Assembly: GCF_000802305.1 (NCBI RefSeq)
Contig: NZ_JTDK01000001.1
Location: forward strand, 186,001 to 250,000
Length of the DNA stretch: 64,000 nucleotides
Direction: 5' to 3'
From: Microbacterium mangrovi
Lineage (GTDB): Bacteria > Actinomycetota > Actinomycetes > Actinomycetales > Microbacteriaceae
Shown here: positions 34,963 through 43,055 of the stretch, one piece after another
Layout of the letters: the number at the start of each line of letters is the position of its first letter
How positions within the stretch are numbered: the stretch's first letter is position 1
Translations under genes and position numbers: made by a program
The notes under the pieces: generated by a model
Told to the model about the DNA's origin: nothing
The model's input: only the letters and a program-made list of their open reading frames with translations
The model's database searches: none

Positions 34963-35871
34963 TCAGCCGGCATCCTTCGCGGGCGGGTGGTGCGCGCCGC
35001 GGTGCACCTCGTACAGGCGCACGTCGGCGGGCCAGGCCGGATCGTTCTTCATCGGCAGGTCGTCCATGAAGGTGCGGATGATGTGGGCCAGCTGTTCGGG
35101 GTGGCTGAAGTTGATCGCGTGCGCGGCGCCCTCCAGCAGCACGATGAGCACGTGGGTGTCGGTCTGACTCGCGATCTCGCCGACGCGGTGGGCGTGGGGC
35201 AGCAGCGGGTCGCGCTCGCCCAGTACCACGAGGGTGGGGATGCGCAGTTCGAGCAGCCGCTCCAGCGATGGGTAGCTCACCAGCGCCTTGAACATGCGCG
35301 TGGTGCTCGGCACCCCGAACCGCACGTAGTCGGGAACGGCGACCCGGGCCATCTTGACGGGTTCGCGCGGGGCGTCGGTGGTGAGCTGCCGGATGGCGCG
35401 GCGCAGCGGCTGGTTGAAGAGGCCGCCGGCGGGCGAGACGAGCACGGCCCGGTCGATGCGCTCCGGATAGTGGTGCGCGAATTCGAGGATGACGGGGCAT
35501 CCCATCGAGTTGCCGACGAGCGTCGCCTTCTCGACCCCGCGGTCGTCGAAGAAGTCGGCGGTGGCGCGGGCGAGGTCAGGGATGTCGAGCATGTCGCGGC
35601 GCTTGCCGCTGCGGCCGAAGCCGGGCAGGTCGGGCACGTAGGTGTGGAACTCGTCGGCGAGCCTTTCTGCGGTGGGCAGAAGGTACCGGCCGGACAGTCC
35701 GAAGCCGTGCACATGCGCCATCACCCGGGCATCGGCGGGCGGCCGCGGCGACTCCCGGTAGAAGACGTCGACCCCGTCGATCCGCGTCCACTTCTCGGCC
35801 AGGGCGGATGCGGGCCGGCGTGGCAGCTTCCGCGGCCCCGGGGCCGCGGAAGCGGGTTTCGCACGACTCAT
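34963..35871 (-). CDS. Alpha/beta hydrolase
   Basis: A 302-residue alpha/beta-hydrolase-fold enzyme. HVHGFGLSGRYL carries the oxyanion-hole loop, GNSMG the Ser nucleophile (about residue 120), LGERDPLLP the acid and GAAHAINFSHP the His. A cap region lies between about residues 150 and 205. The first 25 residues are Ala/Pro/Arg-rich and probably disordered. It could be an esterase or a C-C hydrolase. The ATG at 35871 has CAGACT (minus strand, 35878-35883) six bases upstream, better than the longer start at 35910. Confidence 0.85.
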   Translation of the reverse strand: MSRAKPASAAPGPRKLPRRPASALAEKWTRIDGVDVFYRESPRPPADARVMAHVHGFGLSGRYLLPTAERLADEFHTYVPDLPGFGRSGKRRDMLDIPDLARATADFFDDRGVEKATLVGNSMGCPVILEFAHHYPERIDRAVLVSPAGGLFNQPLRRAIRQLTTDAPREPVKMARVAVPDYVRFGVPSTTRMFKALVSYPSLERLLELRIPTLVVLGERDPLLPHAHRVGEIASQTDTHVLIVLLEGAAHAINFSHPEQLAHIIRTFMDDLPMKNDPAWPADVRLYEVHRGAHHPPAKDAG

Positions 35872-35946
35872 GCGCCCAGTCTGCCGCACCCCCGCACCCC
35901 AGCGGAACACTGTCGCACCAGGGGCGAGCGGGCGAGGGATGCCGGG

Positions 35947-36603
35947 TCAGCGGCGGCGGCCGGACTCCCCGTCGTGGCCGCCGACGTGCGCGTCGAGCCA
36001 GTCGGTGAGCGGGCGGGTGGCGCGCAGCGCCTCCGCGACCCGGCCGGCGGCCTCCGCGGTGTGCAGCCACGGCTCCACGGGCCAGGCCTTCCAGGCCGCG
36101 ATGTCCTTGTTGCGCAGCAGCTCCGGGTGCGCGGCATCCGGCCCGAAGCCGCGGGGCAGGGTCTTCAGCCGGTTCTCCACCCAGATCTCGACGCCGTGCG
36201 CGGCGAGGTCGGCGATCGCCGCCTCGAGGGCATCGCCGGTGGCTTCGTCGGCCACGGCGGCCCGGTAGCGCGCGAGCTGGCCGGGCGACATCATGTGCGC
36301 GCCGGCGCCGATCGCGAGGCCGGTCGCATTGAGTCGCACGTAGCCGCCGCCGTCGAGCACGGCGCCGATCTCGGTCTTGTACGGCGACTTGTCGGCGCTG
36401 AAGCGCACGTCCCGGTACGGACGGAACACCTTGCCGGCGCCGAACTCCGGTTCGAGCTCGTCGAGCAGGGCGTGCATCGGAGCGAGCACCTGGTCGTCGT
36501 AGACGGCCCGGTGCTCGCTCCAGTACGCCTTGGAGTTGTCGGCCTCGAGGCCGGCGTAGAAGTCCAGCGCGGCCTGCGGCCATCCGGAGAATGAGCTGTC
36601 CAC
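35947..36603 (-). CDS. DUF2461 (TIGR02453) family protein
   Basis: A 218-residue protein of the DUF2461 family, recognised by FYAGLEADNSKAYWSEHRAVY near the N-terminus, then FRPYRDVRFSADKSPYKTEIGAV and YVRLNATGLAIGAGAHMMSPGQL. The C-terminal part has LKTLPRGFGPDAAHPELLRNK. The fold is known but the role is not. The GTG at 36603 is preceded by TAGAGT (minus strand, 36610-36615) at six bases. Confidence 0.88.
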   Translation of the reverse strand: MDSSFSGWPQAALDFYAGLEADNSKAYWSEHRAVYDDQVLAPMHALLDELEPEFGAGKVFRPYRDVRFSADKSPYKTEIGAVLDGGGYVRLNATGLAIGAGAHMMSPGQLARYRAAVADEATGDALEAAIADLAAHGVEIWVENRLKTLPRGFGPDAAHPELLRNKDIAAWKAWPVEPWLHTAEAAGRVAEALRATRPLTDWLDAHVGGHDGESGRRR

Positions 36604-36730
36604 GGCGCCACTCTAGGTCGCCGCCGGATGCCGCGCGACCGCTCCGGCGCGCCGTGCGCTGTTTCGCGGCATCCCTGCTCGCGCGGTGCCAGGATGGGCG
36701 CACAAGATCGGCTTGCGAACGGGGAGAACC

Positions 36731-37864
36731 GTGAACGCTGCACGTGCGAAGGCGCCGGCGCGCCTCGGTGTCCTTCTCGCCGCGGCGGCGGCATCCGCCG
36801 TGCTGCTGGCCGGATGCTCGGGCGGAATGAGCCCCGCCGACCGGGCGCAGACCGAGGTCGCCGCCAAAGAGAAGGCGGTGTCGTCGGCGCAGGCCGAGTT
36901 CGATGCGGCATCCCAGGCGTTCTGCTCGGCGAGCAAGACGTACATCCAGGCCCTCGACCGGTATGGCGACGTGCTGCACGCCACCGCCCCCACCGTCGGG
37001 GACGTCCGCACGGCGGGCAAAGACCTCACCGACCCGAAGGACGAGGCGTTCGCCGGTGCGGATGCCGCGGTCGCCGCGCAGCAGCGGCTCGTCACCGCCC
37101 AGCAGGAGCTCGCCGACGCGCAGGCTGCGCTCGCCGCGGCGCAGTCGTCCGGCTCGCCGAGTCCGGCATCCCCGCAGCCGACCGCCACGTCGCTCGCTTC
37201 GCCGACGGCGGTCGATCGCGTGAAGCAGGCCGAGTCCGATTTCGCCGACGCCCAGGCGGGCATCACCGACCAGACGTCGCTGAAGGATGCCTCGGAGCAG
37301 TTCAACAGCGCCGTCGTCGCGGTCGAGATGGCCTGGCTCGCCCTGTATTCGGATGCCGGATGCCTGGTCGACCAGCAGAAGCAGAAGGCGGCGGAGGCCG
37401 TGATCGCCTACGCGACGGCGCTGCAGAAGGACCTCGCGACGGCGGGGTACTACGCCGGCGACATCGACGGCGTGTACGGACCCGAGACCGTCGCGGCCGT
37501 GGAGAGCCTGCAGAAGGCGGCCGGGCTGCCGGTGACCGGCGCGGTCGACAAGGCGACGTCCGCCGCCCTGCAGAAGAAGGTCGCTGCGACCGGCGGTGCC
37601 GCCGCGCAGGATTCCGTGGCATCCACCGCGGCCGTCCAGCAGACGCTCAAGCTCACCGGCTTCTGGAACGGCCCGGTCGACGGGGTGTGGACGCCGGAGC
37701 TGACGGATGCCGTGATAGCCTTCCAGACCGCGCTCGGCGTCCCGGCGACGGGTGCCGTGGACGCCGCCACGGTCAGCGCGTTCGAGAAGGCGATCGCCCA
37801 GCAGGGGCAGGCGACCCCCGCGCCGACGCCGACGGCATCCCCCACCCCGTCCGCGACCCCCTGA
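36731..37864 (+). CDS. Lipoprotein with two peptidoglycan-binding domains
   Basis: A 377-residue exported lipoprotein: a 30-residue signal with lipobox LLAGC, then a coiled-coil region (about 35-210, with AAQQRLVTAQQELADAQAAL) holding three further Cys, and two PG_binding_1 domains (about 215-270 and 285-340). Their motifs are GYYAGDIDGVYGPETVAAV and GFWNGPVDGVWTPELTDAV. A Thr/Pro tail ends it. It should anchor in the membrane and bind the cell wall, perhaps as a stabilising link. GGGGAGAA precedes the GTG at 36731. A TauE/SafE-like gene converges with it. Confidence 0.85.
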   Translation: MNAARAKAPARLGVLLAAAAASAVLLAGCSGGMSPADRAQTEVAAKEKAVSSAQAEFDAASQAFCSASKTYIQALDRYGDVLHATAPTVGDVRTAGKDLTDPKDEAFAGADAAVAAQQRLVTAQQELADAQAALAAAQSSGSPSPASPQPTATSLASPTAVDRVKQAESDFADAQAGITDQTSLKDASEQFNSAVVAVEMAWLALYSDAGCLVDQQKQKAAEAVIAYATALQKDLATAGYYAGDIDGVYGPETVAAVESLQKAAGLPVTGAVDKATSAALQKKVAATGGAAAQDSVASTAAVQQTLKLTGFWNGPVDGVWTPELTDAVIAFQTALGVPATGAVDAATVSAFEKAIAQQGQATPAPTPTASPTPSATP

Positions 37865-37870
37865 CCCGGG

Positions 37871-38614
37871 CTACGGGATCAGCAGGTAGGCGGCTCCGAC
37901 GATCGTGAGGATCATCACGATCCGGTCGAACAGCCGCTGGTGGATGCGGGGGATCAGCCACCGGCCCACGAGGGCGCCGACGACCACGAGCGGCACGAGC
38001 ACGAGGTCCATGAGCAGCACCGGCACGGTGAACAGCCCGAGCGCGGCGAGCACCGGGAGCTTCACCAGGTTCACGATCGCGAAGAACCACGCGGCCGTGC
38101 CGAGGAACACCTTCACGGGCGTGCGCATCGCCAGGAGGTACATCGACATCACCGGGCCGCCCGCGTTCGCGACCATCGTGGTGAACCCGCCGAGTGTGCC
38201 ATAGCCGATCGTCGCCCCGAGGTGCGCGTGGGTGATCGTGTCGGAGGATGCCGACCGGCGCCGCCACAGGGTGATCGCGACCATCGCCAGCAGGATGCCG
38301 CCGATCACCGGCCGCACCACCGCGTTGCTGGCGTAGGCGAGGAACACGGCACCGAGGATGAGGCCGCCGATCACGGCCGGGGCGAGCCGGATGAGGGTCG
38401 GCCAGTGCGCGTGGCGGCGGTAGGTGAGCAGGGCGAACATGTCGCCCACGATGAGGAGGAGCAGCATCGCCGCCGTCGAGGTGCGCGCCGGCAGGAACGC
38501 CGCGAAGATCGCGATCGAGAGCGTGTTGGCGCCCGGCAGTGCGGTCTTGGACACGCCGATGACGGCGGCGGCGAGGGCGAGCAGCACCCACGCCCACGGG
38601 GCGAGGTCGATCAT
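37871..38614 (-). CDS. TauE/SafE (TSUP) family membrane permease
   Basis: A 247-residue protein with seven to eight hydrophobic segments and the family pattern AAVIGVSKTALPGANTLSIAIFAAFLPARTS near the N-terminus, then GTLGGFTTMVANAGGPVMSMYLLAM, the repeated half. This family exports sulfite, sulfonates or other anions; the substrate is not predictable here. The ATG at 38614 has AAGGGCGAAGAG-like purines upstream. The gene's 5' side faces the adhesin island; 289 bases between them hold the regulatory repeats. Confidence 0.85.
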   Translation of the reverse strand: MIDLAPWAWVLLALAAAVIGVSKTALPGANTLSIAIFAAFLPARTSTAAMLLLLIVGDMFALLTYRRHAHWPTLIRLAPAVIGGLILGAVFLAYASNAVVRPVIGGILLAMVAITLWRRRSASSDTITHAHLGATIGYGTLGGFTTMVANAGGPVMSMYLLAMRTPVKVFLGTAAWFFAIVNLVKLPVLAALGLFTVPVLLMDLVLVPLVVVGALVGRWLIPRIHQRLFDRIVMILTIVGAAYLLIP

Positions 38615-38736
38615 GCCACTCTTCGCCCTTTCGACGGTGCCTCGGATCGATCCTACGGCGACGCCCGGGTCGCGGTTGCGCGGGGCCGCCACGATCGCCG
38701 TTTCGGGCGAGGGGCCCGTGCACAGATTTTTCAGAT

Positions 38737-38768
38737 CACTACTCAATTTGCTGCGGTCACTACTCAAT
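38737..38768 (+). promoter_or_regulatory. 21-bp-spaced direct repeat upstream of adhesin gene 1
   Basis: CACTACTCAAT occurs at 38737-38747 and again, identical, at 38758-38768, a spacing of exactly 21 bp. The adhesin ATG is 136 bases downstream. Part of a motif family shared with the two other adhesins and the ABC exporter. Confidence 0.65.
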
Positions 38769-38824
38769 GTCGCGAAGATAGCGGGTCCAGGTGGTGTTCG
38801 TTCGAGAGTGTGAATCGGTCGGCG

Positions 38825-38875
38825 CGGTCCCAGTCCCGCCGAGACTACGGCGGTCCCAGTCCCGCCGAGATTACG
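38825..38875 (+). repeat. 26-bp direct duplication in the adhesin 1 leader
   Basis: A 26-base unit containing CGGTCCCAGTCCCGCCGAGA occurs twice in tandem (38825 and 38851), with one C/T difference in the first 25 bases. It lies between the 21-bp regulatory repeat and the ribosome binding site, so it is probably within the 5' untranslated region. Confidence 0.8.
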
Positions 38876-38903
38876 ATTCCCCGATCTGCAAGGACGACTC
38901 CAC

Positions 38904-41798
38904 ATGAGTGCAAGAAAGTCGGCGCGAGACCCGCGTCAGAGCATGAGCGCTGCTGCTTCTGAATGCAGCCTGCGCACCAAGAACCACAAGCGCGCCCGCC
39001 GCTCGGTGATCGCAGCCGCGACGGTCGTCGCGATCGCCGGCGCCGCCTTCGGCGGTGCGGCGGCGGCCAACGCTTCGACCGGGCAGGTCCGGTACGTCGT
39101 CGACAGTGCCTATAGCCCCGAACTCGATTTCAACGGCGAGGCGCAGGCACCATTCCGGATGTCCGACGGCAGCCTCGTGTACTGCCTCGTTCACAACGAT
39201 GGTGGCCCGATCACGGGTGACCAGTACACGGAGAAGTCAGGCGGTGTGACTGCCAAGGAGGGGTGGATCCTCGCACATTCGTTCCCCGCGCTCTCCAACG
39301 CTCAGTTGTCCAAGCTCACCGGCATCGACCTGAGCCCGTACGACGACAAGGGCCTGTCCGGCTGGACGCAGATCGCGCTCTGGTACGTGTCGGGCTTCAC
39401 CGATCAGAAGCCGAGCGGCCTGGGCGCGTGGCTCGTCGATCACGCGAACGACGGCCCGATGTCGGATGCACCGGGTGGGGCGGTGTCGTTCACGAAGGCC
39501 GCTGGTTTTGCTCACAACACGGGCGGGAAGACAGGGCCGTTCGTGGTGCACACGACGAACGTGTCGGTCGTGTCGCTGTCGGCGTCCAACGGCGCCACCG
39601 TGGTGGATCAAGCCGGCAACGCGGTGGTGAACGCGAAGAACGGTGACCAGGTGTGGTTGGACACACCGAACGGTGGCAAGACGACGCTGAGCGCGTATGG
39701 CGTGAACGTGCAGCAGTCCGGAAACCTCCAGGTGGACAACACCCACCCCGGGCGCCAGGCCGTCTCAACCCAGGATCAGAAGGTCACTGAGGTCAACGGC
39801 TCGATCACCGTCGATGACACCCCGGCTCCGCCGGCTCCGACGGTGAACACGAACGCGACGGACAAGGCTGATGGGGATAAGACCCTGGCGTCCGGTGGTG
39901 GCGTGATCGGTGACGTGATCAACTACACGGGCCTGACGCCGGGTGTGAAGTACACCGCGAACGGTGAAGAGGTCGACAAGGCCACTGGCAAGCGCACCGG
40001 GATCAAGGGGTCGAAGACCTTCACGCCGACCAGTGCCGACGGTTCGGTTGAGGTGGACTTCACGGTTCCTGCCGGGTACGCCGACAAGGACCTGGTCGCG
40101 TTCCAGGACATCTCGGACGCCAACGGGATCGTCGTGAAGCACGAAGACATCAACGACGCCGCCGAGACGGTGCACGTGGATGCCGCGCCGACGCCGCCGG
40201 CTCCGACGGTGAACACGAACGCGACGGACAAGGCCGACGGTGACAAGAACCTGGCGTCCGGTGGTGGCGTGATCGGTGACGTGATCAACTACACGGGTCT
40301 GACGCCGGGTGTGAAGTACACCGCGAACGGTGAAGAGGTCGACAAGGCCACTGGCAAGCGCACCGGGATCAAGGGGTCGAAGACCTTCACCCCGACCAGT
40401 GCCAACGGTTCGGTTGAGGTGGACTTCACGGTTCCGGCCGGGTACGCGGACAAGGACCTGGTCGCGTTCCAGGACATCTCGGACGCGAACGGGATCGTCG
40501 TGAAGCATGAGGATGTGAACGATGCTGCCGAGACGGTGCATGTGGATGCTGCCCCGGCTCCGACGGTGAACACGAACGCGACGGACAAGGCTGATGGGGA
40601 CAAGTCCCTCGACTTCCGTGGTGGCGTGGTCGGTGACCTGATCGAGTACACGGGTCTGACGCCGGGTGTGAAGTACACCGCGAACGGTGAAGAGGTCGAC
40701 AAGGCCACTGGCAAGCGCACCGGGATCAAGGGGTCGAAGACCTTCACGCCGACCAGTGCCAACGGTTCGGTTGAGGTGGACTTCACGGTTCCGGCCGGGT
40801 ACGCGGACAAGGACCTGGTCGCGTTCCAGGACATCTCGGACGCCAACGGGATCGTCGCCAAGCACGAGAACGTGAACGATGCTGCCGAGACGGTGCACGT
40901 GAACGCCACCCCGACGGTGAACACGAACGCGACCGACAAGGCTGATGGGGACAAGTCCCTCGACTTCCGTGGTGGCGTGGTCGGTGACCTGATCGAGTAC
41001 ACGGGTCTGACGCCGGGTGTGAAGTACACCGCGAATGGTGAAGAGGTCGACAAGGCCACCGGTAAGCCGACCGGGATCAAGGGGTCGACCACGTTCACCC
41101 CGACCAAGGCTGACGGTTCGGTGGTTGTCGAGTTCACGGTTCCTGCCGGGTACGCGGACAAGGACCTGGTCGCGTTCCAGGACATCTCGGACGCGAACGG
41201 GATCGTCGCCAAGCACGAGAACGTGAACGATGCTGCCGAGACGGTGCACGTGAACGCCACCCCGACGGTGAACACGAACGCGACCGACAAAGCTGATGGG
41301 GACAAGGAACTGCCCTCCACCGGTGGTGTGGTCGGCGACCTGGTGAAGTACACCGGTCTGGTCCCTGGGCAGGAGTACACGGTCAAGGGTGAGCTCATGA
41401 ACAAGGCCACCGGCAAGGCCACCGGCATCAAGGCATCCAAGAAGTTCACCCCGAAGACCGCCGACGGCGTGATCGAGATCGACTTCAACGTGCCTGCTGG
41501 GTTCGCCGGTGACGACCTGGTCGCGTTCGAAGCCCTCTTCGATGCGAAGGGCGAGGTCGCGAAGCACCAGGACATCAACGCGAAGTCCCAGACCGTGCAC
41601 GTCGACCACACCCCGTCCACTCCGATCACGCCGAACACCCCGAACACGCCGGCCAACGGTCCGGCCGTGAACACGGGCGGCACGGTGGACAACACCAGCA
41701 ACACCGGTGAGGGCTGGCTGTTCGGTTCGATCGCAGCCGGCATCCTCGCCGCGATCGGAGCAGCAGGCATCTGGACCCGTCGCAAGACGACCAACTGA
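38904..41798 (+). CDS. Thioester-domain, VaFE-repeat surface-anchored protein (adhesin 1)
   Basis: A 964-residue exported protein. A long signal (RRSVIAAATVVAIAGAAFGG) is followed by a TQXA thioester domain: SLVYCLV supplies the Cys and GWTQIALW the Gln. Five VaFE-type repeats of about 117-122 residues follow (DNA starts 39840, 40206, 40563, 40914 and 41265), each with ATDKADGDK and GLxPG motifs. Repeats 1-4 have VAFQ; only the last has VAFE. The end is GPAVNTGG, then a hydrophobic span and RRKTTN: a wall-anchor layout without LPXTG. It probably forms a covalently cross-linked surface fibre. AAGGA lies upstream of the ATG. Confidence 0.88.
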   Translation: MSARKSARDPRQSMSAAASECSLRTKNHKRARRSVIAAATVVAIAGAAFGGAAAANASTGQVRYVVDSAYSPELDFNGEAQAPFRMSDGSLVYCLVHNDGGPITGDQYTEKSGGVTAKEGWILAHSFPALSNAQLSKLTGIDLSPYDDKGLSGWTQIALWYVSGFTDQKPSGLGAWLVDHANDGPMSDAPGGAVSFTKAAGFAHNTGGKTGPFVVHTTNVSVVSLSASNGATVVDQAGNAVVNAKNGDQVWLDTPNGGKTTLSAYGVNVQQSGNLQVDNTHPGRQAVSTQDQKVTEVNGSITVDDTPAPPAPTVNTNATDKADGDKTLASGGGVIGDVINYTGLTPGVKYTANGEEVDKATGKRTGIKGSKTFTPTSADGSVEVDFTVPAGYADKDLVAFQDISDANGIVVKHEDINDAAETVHVDAAPTPPAPTVNTNATDKADGDKNLASGGGVIGDVINYTGLTPGVKYTANGEEVDKATGKRTGIKGSKTFTPTSANGSVEVDFTVPAGYADKDLVAFQDISDANGIVVKHEDVNDAAETVHVDAAPAPTVNTNATDKADGDKSLDFRGGVVGDLIEYTGLTPGVKYTANGEEVDKATGKRTGIKGSKTFTPTSANGSVEVDFTVPAGYADKDLVAFQDISDANGIVAKHENVNDAAETVHVNATPTVNTNATDKADGDKSLDFRGGVVGDLIEYTGLTPGVKYTANGEEVDKATGKPTGIKGSTTFTPTKADGSVVVEFTVPAGYADKDLVAFQDISDANGIVAKHENVNDAAETVHVNATPTVNTNATDKADGDKELPSTGGVVGDLVKYTGLVPGQEYTVKGELMNKATGKATGIKASKKFTPKTADGVIEIDFNVPAGFAGDDLVAFEALFDAKGEVAKHQDINAKSQTVHVDHTPSTPITPNTPNTPANGPAVNTGGTVDNTSNTGEGWLFGSIAAGILAAIGAAGIWTRRKTTN

Positions 41799-41812
41799 TC
41801 ACCTGCTCGCCC

Positions 41813-41848
41813 TGATGGCCCCCCGTCTCCCCAGACCGGGGGCCATCA
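41813..41848 (+). terminator. Terminator after adhesin 1
   Basis: An 11-bp perfect stem, TGATGGCCCCC at 41813-41823 and its complement at 41838-41848, with a 14-base loop. The same GATGGCCCC stem recurs after the two other adhesin genes. Confidence 0.75.
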
Positions 41849-41934
41849 CCCTGTCTTCGGCGCCTTCACCTCCCGCGCGCAGGATTACGGCCTCCGGACC
41901 GACCGCCGACCCCGCGGAGGCTTACGATGACGGG

Positions 41935-42846
41935 ATGGACAGCACAGCGCGTCCTCGATCGGTGGCCCGCCCGGCCGCGCGGCTCGCTCGCGGCCGGACG
42001 CACACGATCGGGGTGTTCCTGCTGGGGCTGCACAATCCTGTCTTCGCCGACATCTACGCCGGCATCGCCGAGGGCGTCGCCGGCAGCGGCGAGCAGCTCA
42101 TGGTGGCGGTCGGCGCCGCCGAGTCGGATGCCGGCACCGACGTCGACCCCGAACGCGAGGCACAGGCGATCGGGTCATTCGTCGATCTTCGAGTGGACGG
42201 CATCCTGCTCGCCGGCTACACCGGCACCCCCGAAGCCCTCGAGACCCTGTTGCGCGGTACCCCGGCGGTCGTCATCACCCGGGAGCTCTCCGCTCCCGGC
42301 GTCGACTCCGTGCTCGCCGACGATCAGCTCGGCGGGAGCCTCGCGGTGGAGTTCCTGAACGAGCTCGGCCACACCCGCATCGCGCATGTCGCGAGCCGCT
42401 CGACCCTGCCGTACGGAAGTCGCCGGGCGGGATACCTCGACGCGATGACGCGCCTCGGCCTGGAGCCGCTGATCGTCGAAGAGAACATGACTGAGCACGG
42501 CGGACGACGCGCGATGGAGCAGATCCTCCGGTCGGCATCCCCGCGTCCTACTGCGGTGTTCGCGAACAACGACCTGGCCGCGCTGGGCGTGCTCGCAGCG
42601 CTGTCGAACGCGGGGCTGTCGGCCCCCGAGGACGTCTCGGTGATCGGCTACGACGACACCGCGCTCGCCAGGTCCGACGTCGTGCAACTCAGCTCCGTCG
42701 ACCAGCACGGGCGGGGCCTCGGCCGCATTGCCGCCGAGCAACTGCTGCGACGCATTGCCGGGGAGGACGGTGCGTCGGTGGTGCGCCGGTTCCCGCCGCG
42801 GATCGTGCCGCGGCACAGCGTCGCGCCGCCGGCGTCCGGATCCTGA
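41935..42846 (+). CDS. LacI-like ligand-binding protein lacking the DNA-binding domain
   Basis: A 303-residue protein with the periplasmic-binding-type core of LacI/GalR regulators: TIGVFLLGLHNPVFADIYAG, VDGILLAGY, ELGHTRIAHV, YGSRRAGYLDAM and ALGVLAALSNAGLSAPEDVSVIGYDD. The usual N-terminal helix-turn-helix (about 50 residues) is missing; only about 23 residues precede the core, with ARLARGRTHTIGV where the HTH-to-core linker should end. No HTH is visible in the upstream 90 bases. TACGAT (41923-41928) ends six bases before the ATG, so this short start appears genuine. It may sense a sugar without binding DNA itself. Confidence 0.75.
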   Translation: MDSTARPRSVARPAARLARGRTHTIGVFLLGLHNPVFADIYAGIAEGVAGSGEQLMVAVGAAESDAGTDVDPEREAQAIGSFVDLRVDGILLAGYTGTPEALETLLRGTPAVVITRELSAPGVDSVLADDQLGGSLAVEFLNELGHTRIAHVASRSTLPYGSRRAGYLDAMTRLGLEPLIVEENMTEHGGRRAMEQILRSASPRPTAVFANNDLAALGVLAALSNAGLSAPEDVSVIGYDDTALARSDVVQLSSVDQHGRGLGRIAAEQLLRRIAGEDGASVVRRFPPRIVPRHSVAPPASGS

Positions 42847-42915
42847 GCCCTGGCGAGGCATCCGAACTGATCGGCGCGCAAGAAATTGCGGCCGTGCACG
42901 GTTCTCGCCGAACGG

Positions 42916-42945
42916 TACTCAATTCGGCGATTTCGCTACTCAATT
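42916..42945 (+). promoter_or_regulatory. 21-bp-spaced direct repeat upstream of adhesin gene 2
   Basis: TACTCAATT at 42916-42924 and 42937-42945, again exactly 21 bp apart, 111 bases before the ATG of the second adhesin. Confidence 0.65.
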
Positions 42946-43055
42946 CTGCTCTTCTCTGGCTCGAACGCCGCTCCGCGTCGAAGCATTGACGATCGGGTCC
43001 GGACGCCACCCGTCGGCCCCGGCTCGATCAGTTCAACTGCAAGGACAGAACGCGT

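Noticed and set aside
27134..35167. A plus-strand open frame of 2677 codons
   Set aside because: It lies opposite the two giant genes. Its translation is rich in Arg, Gly and Val without domains. High GC leaves such antisense frames open; the minus-strand genes have clear starts, overlap and domain patterns.
39765..41609. A long antisense frame with a regular repeat
   Set aside because: The repeat is merely the complement of the VaFE repeats of adhesin 1.
41707..41934. N-terminal extension of the LacI-like gene to restore an HTH
   Set aside because: The upstream codons overlap the end of adhesin 1 and its terminator and show no helix-turn-helix pattern.
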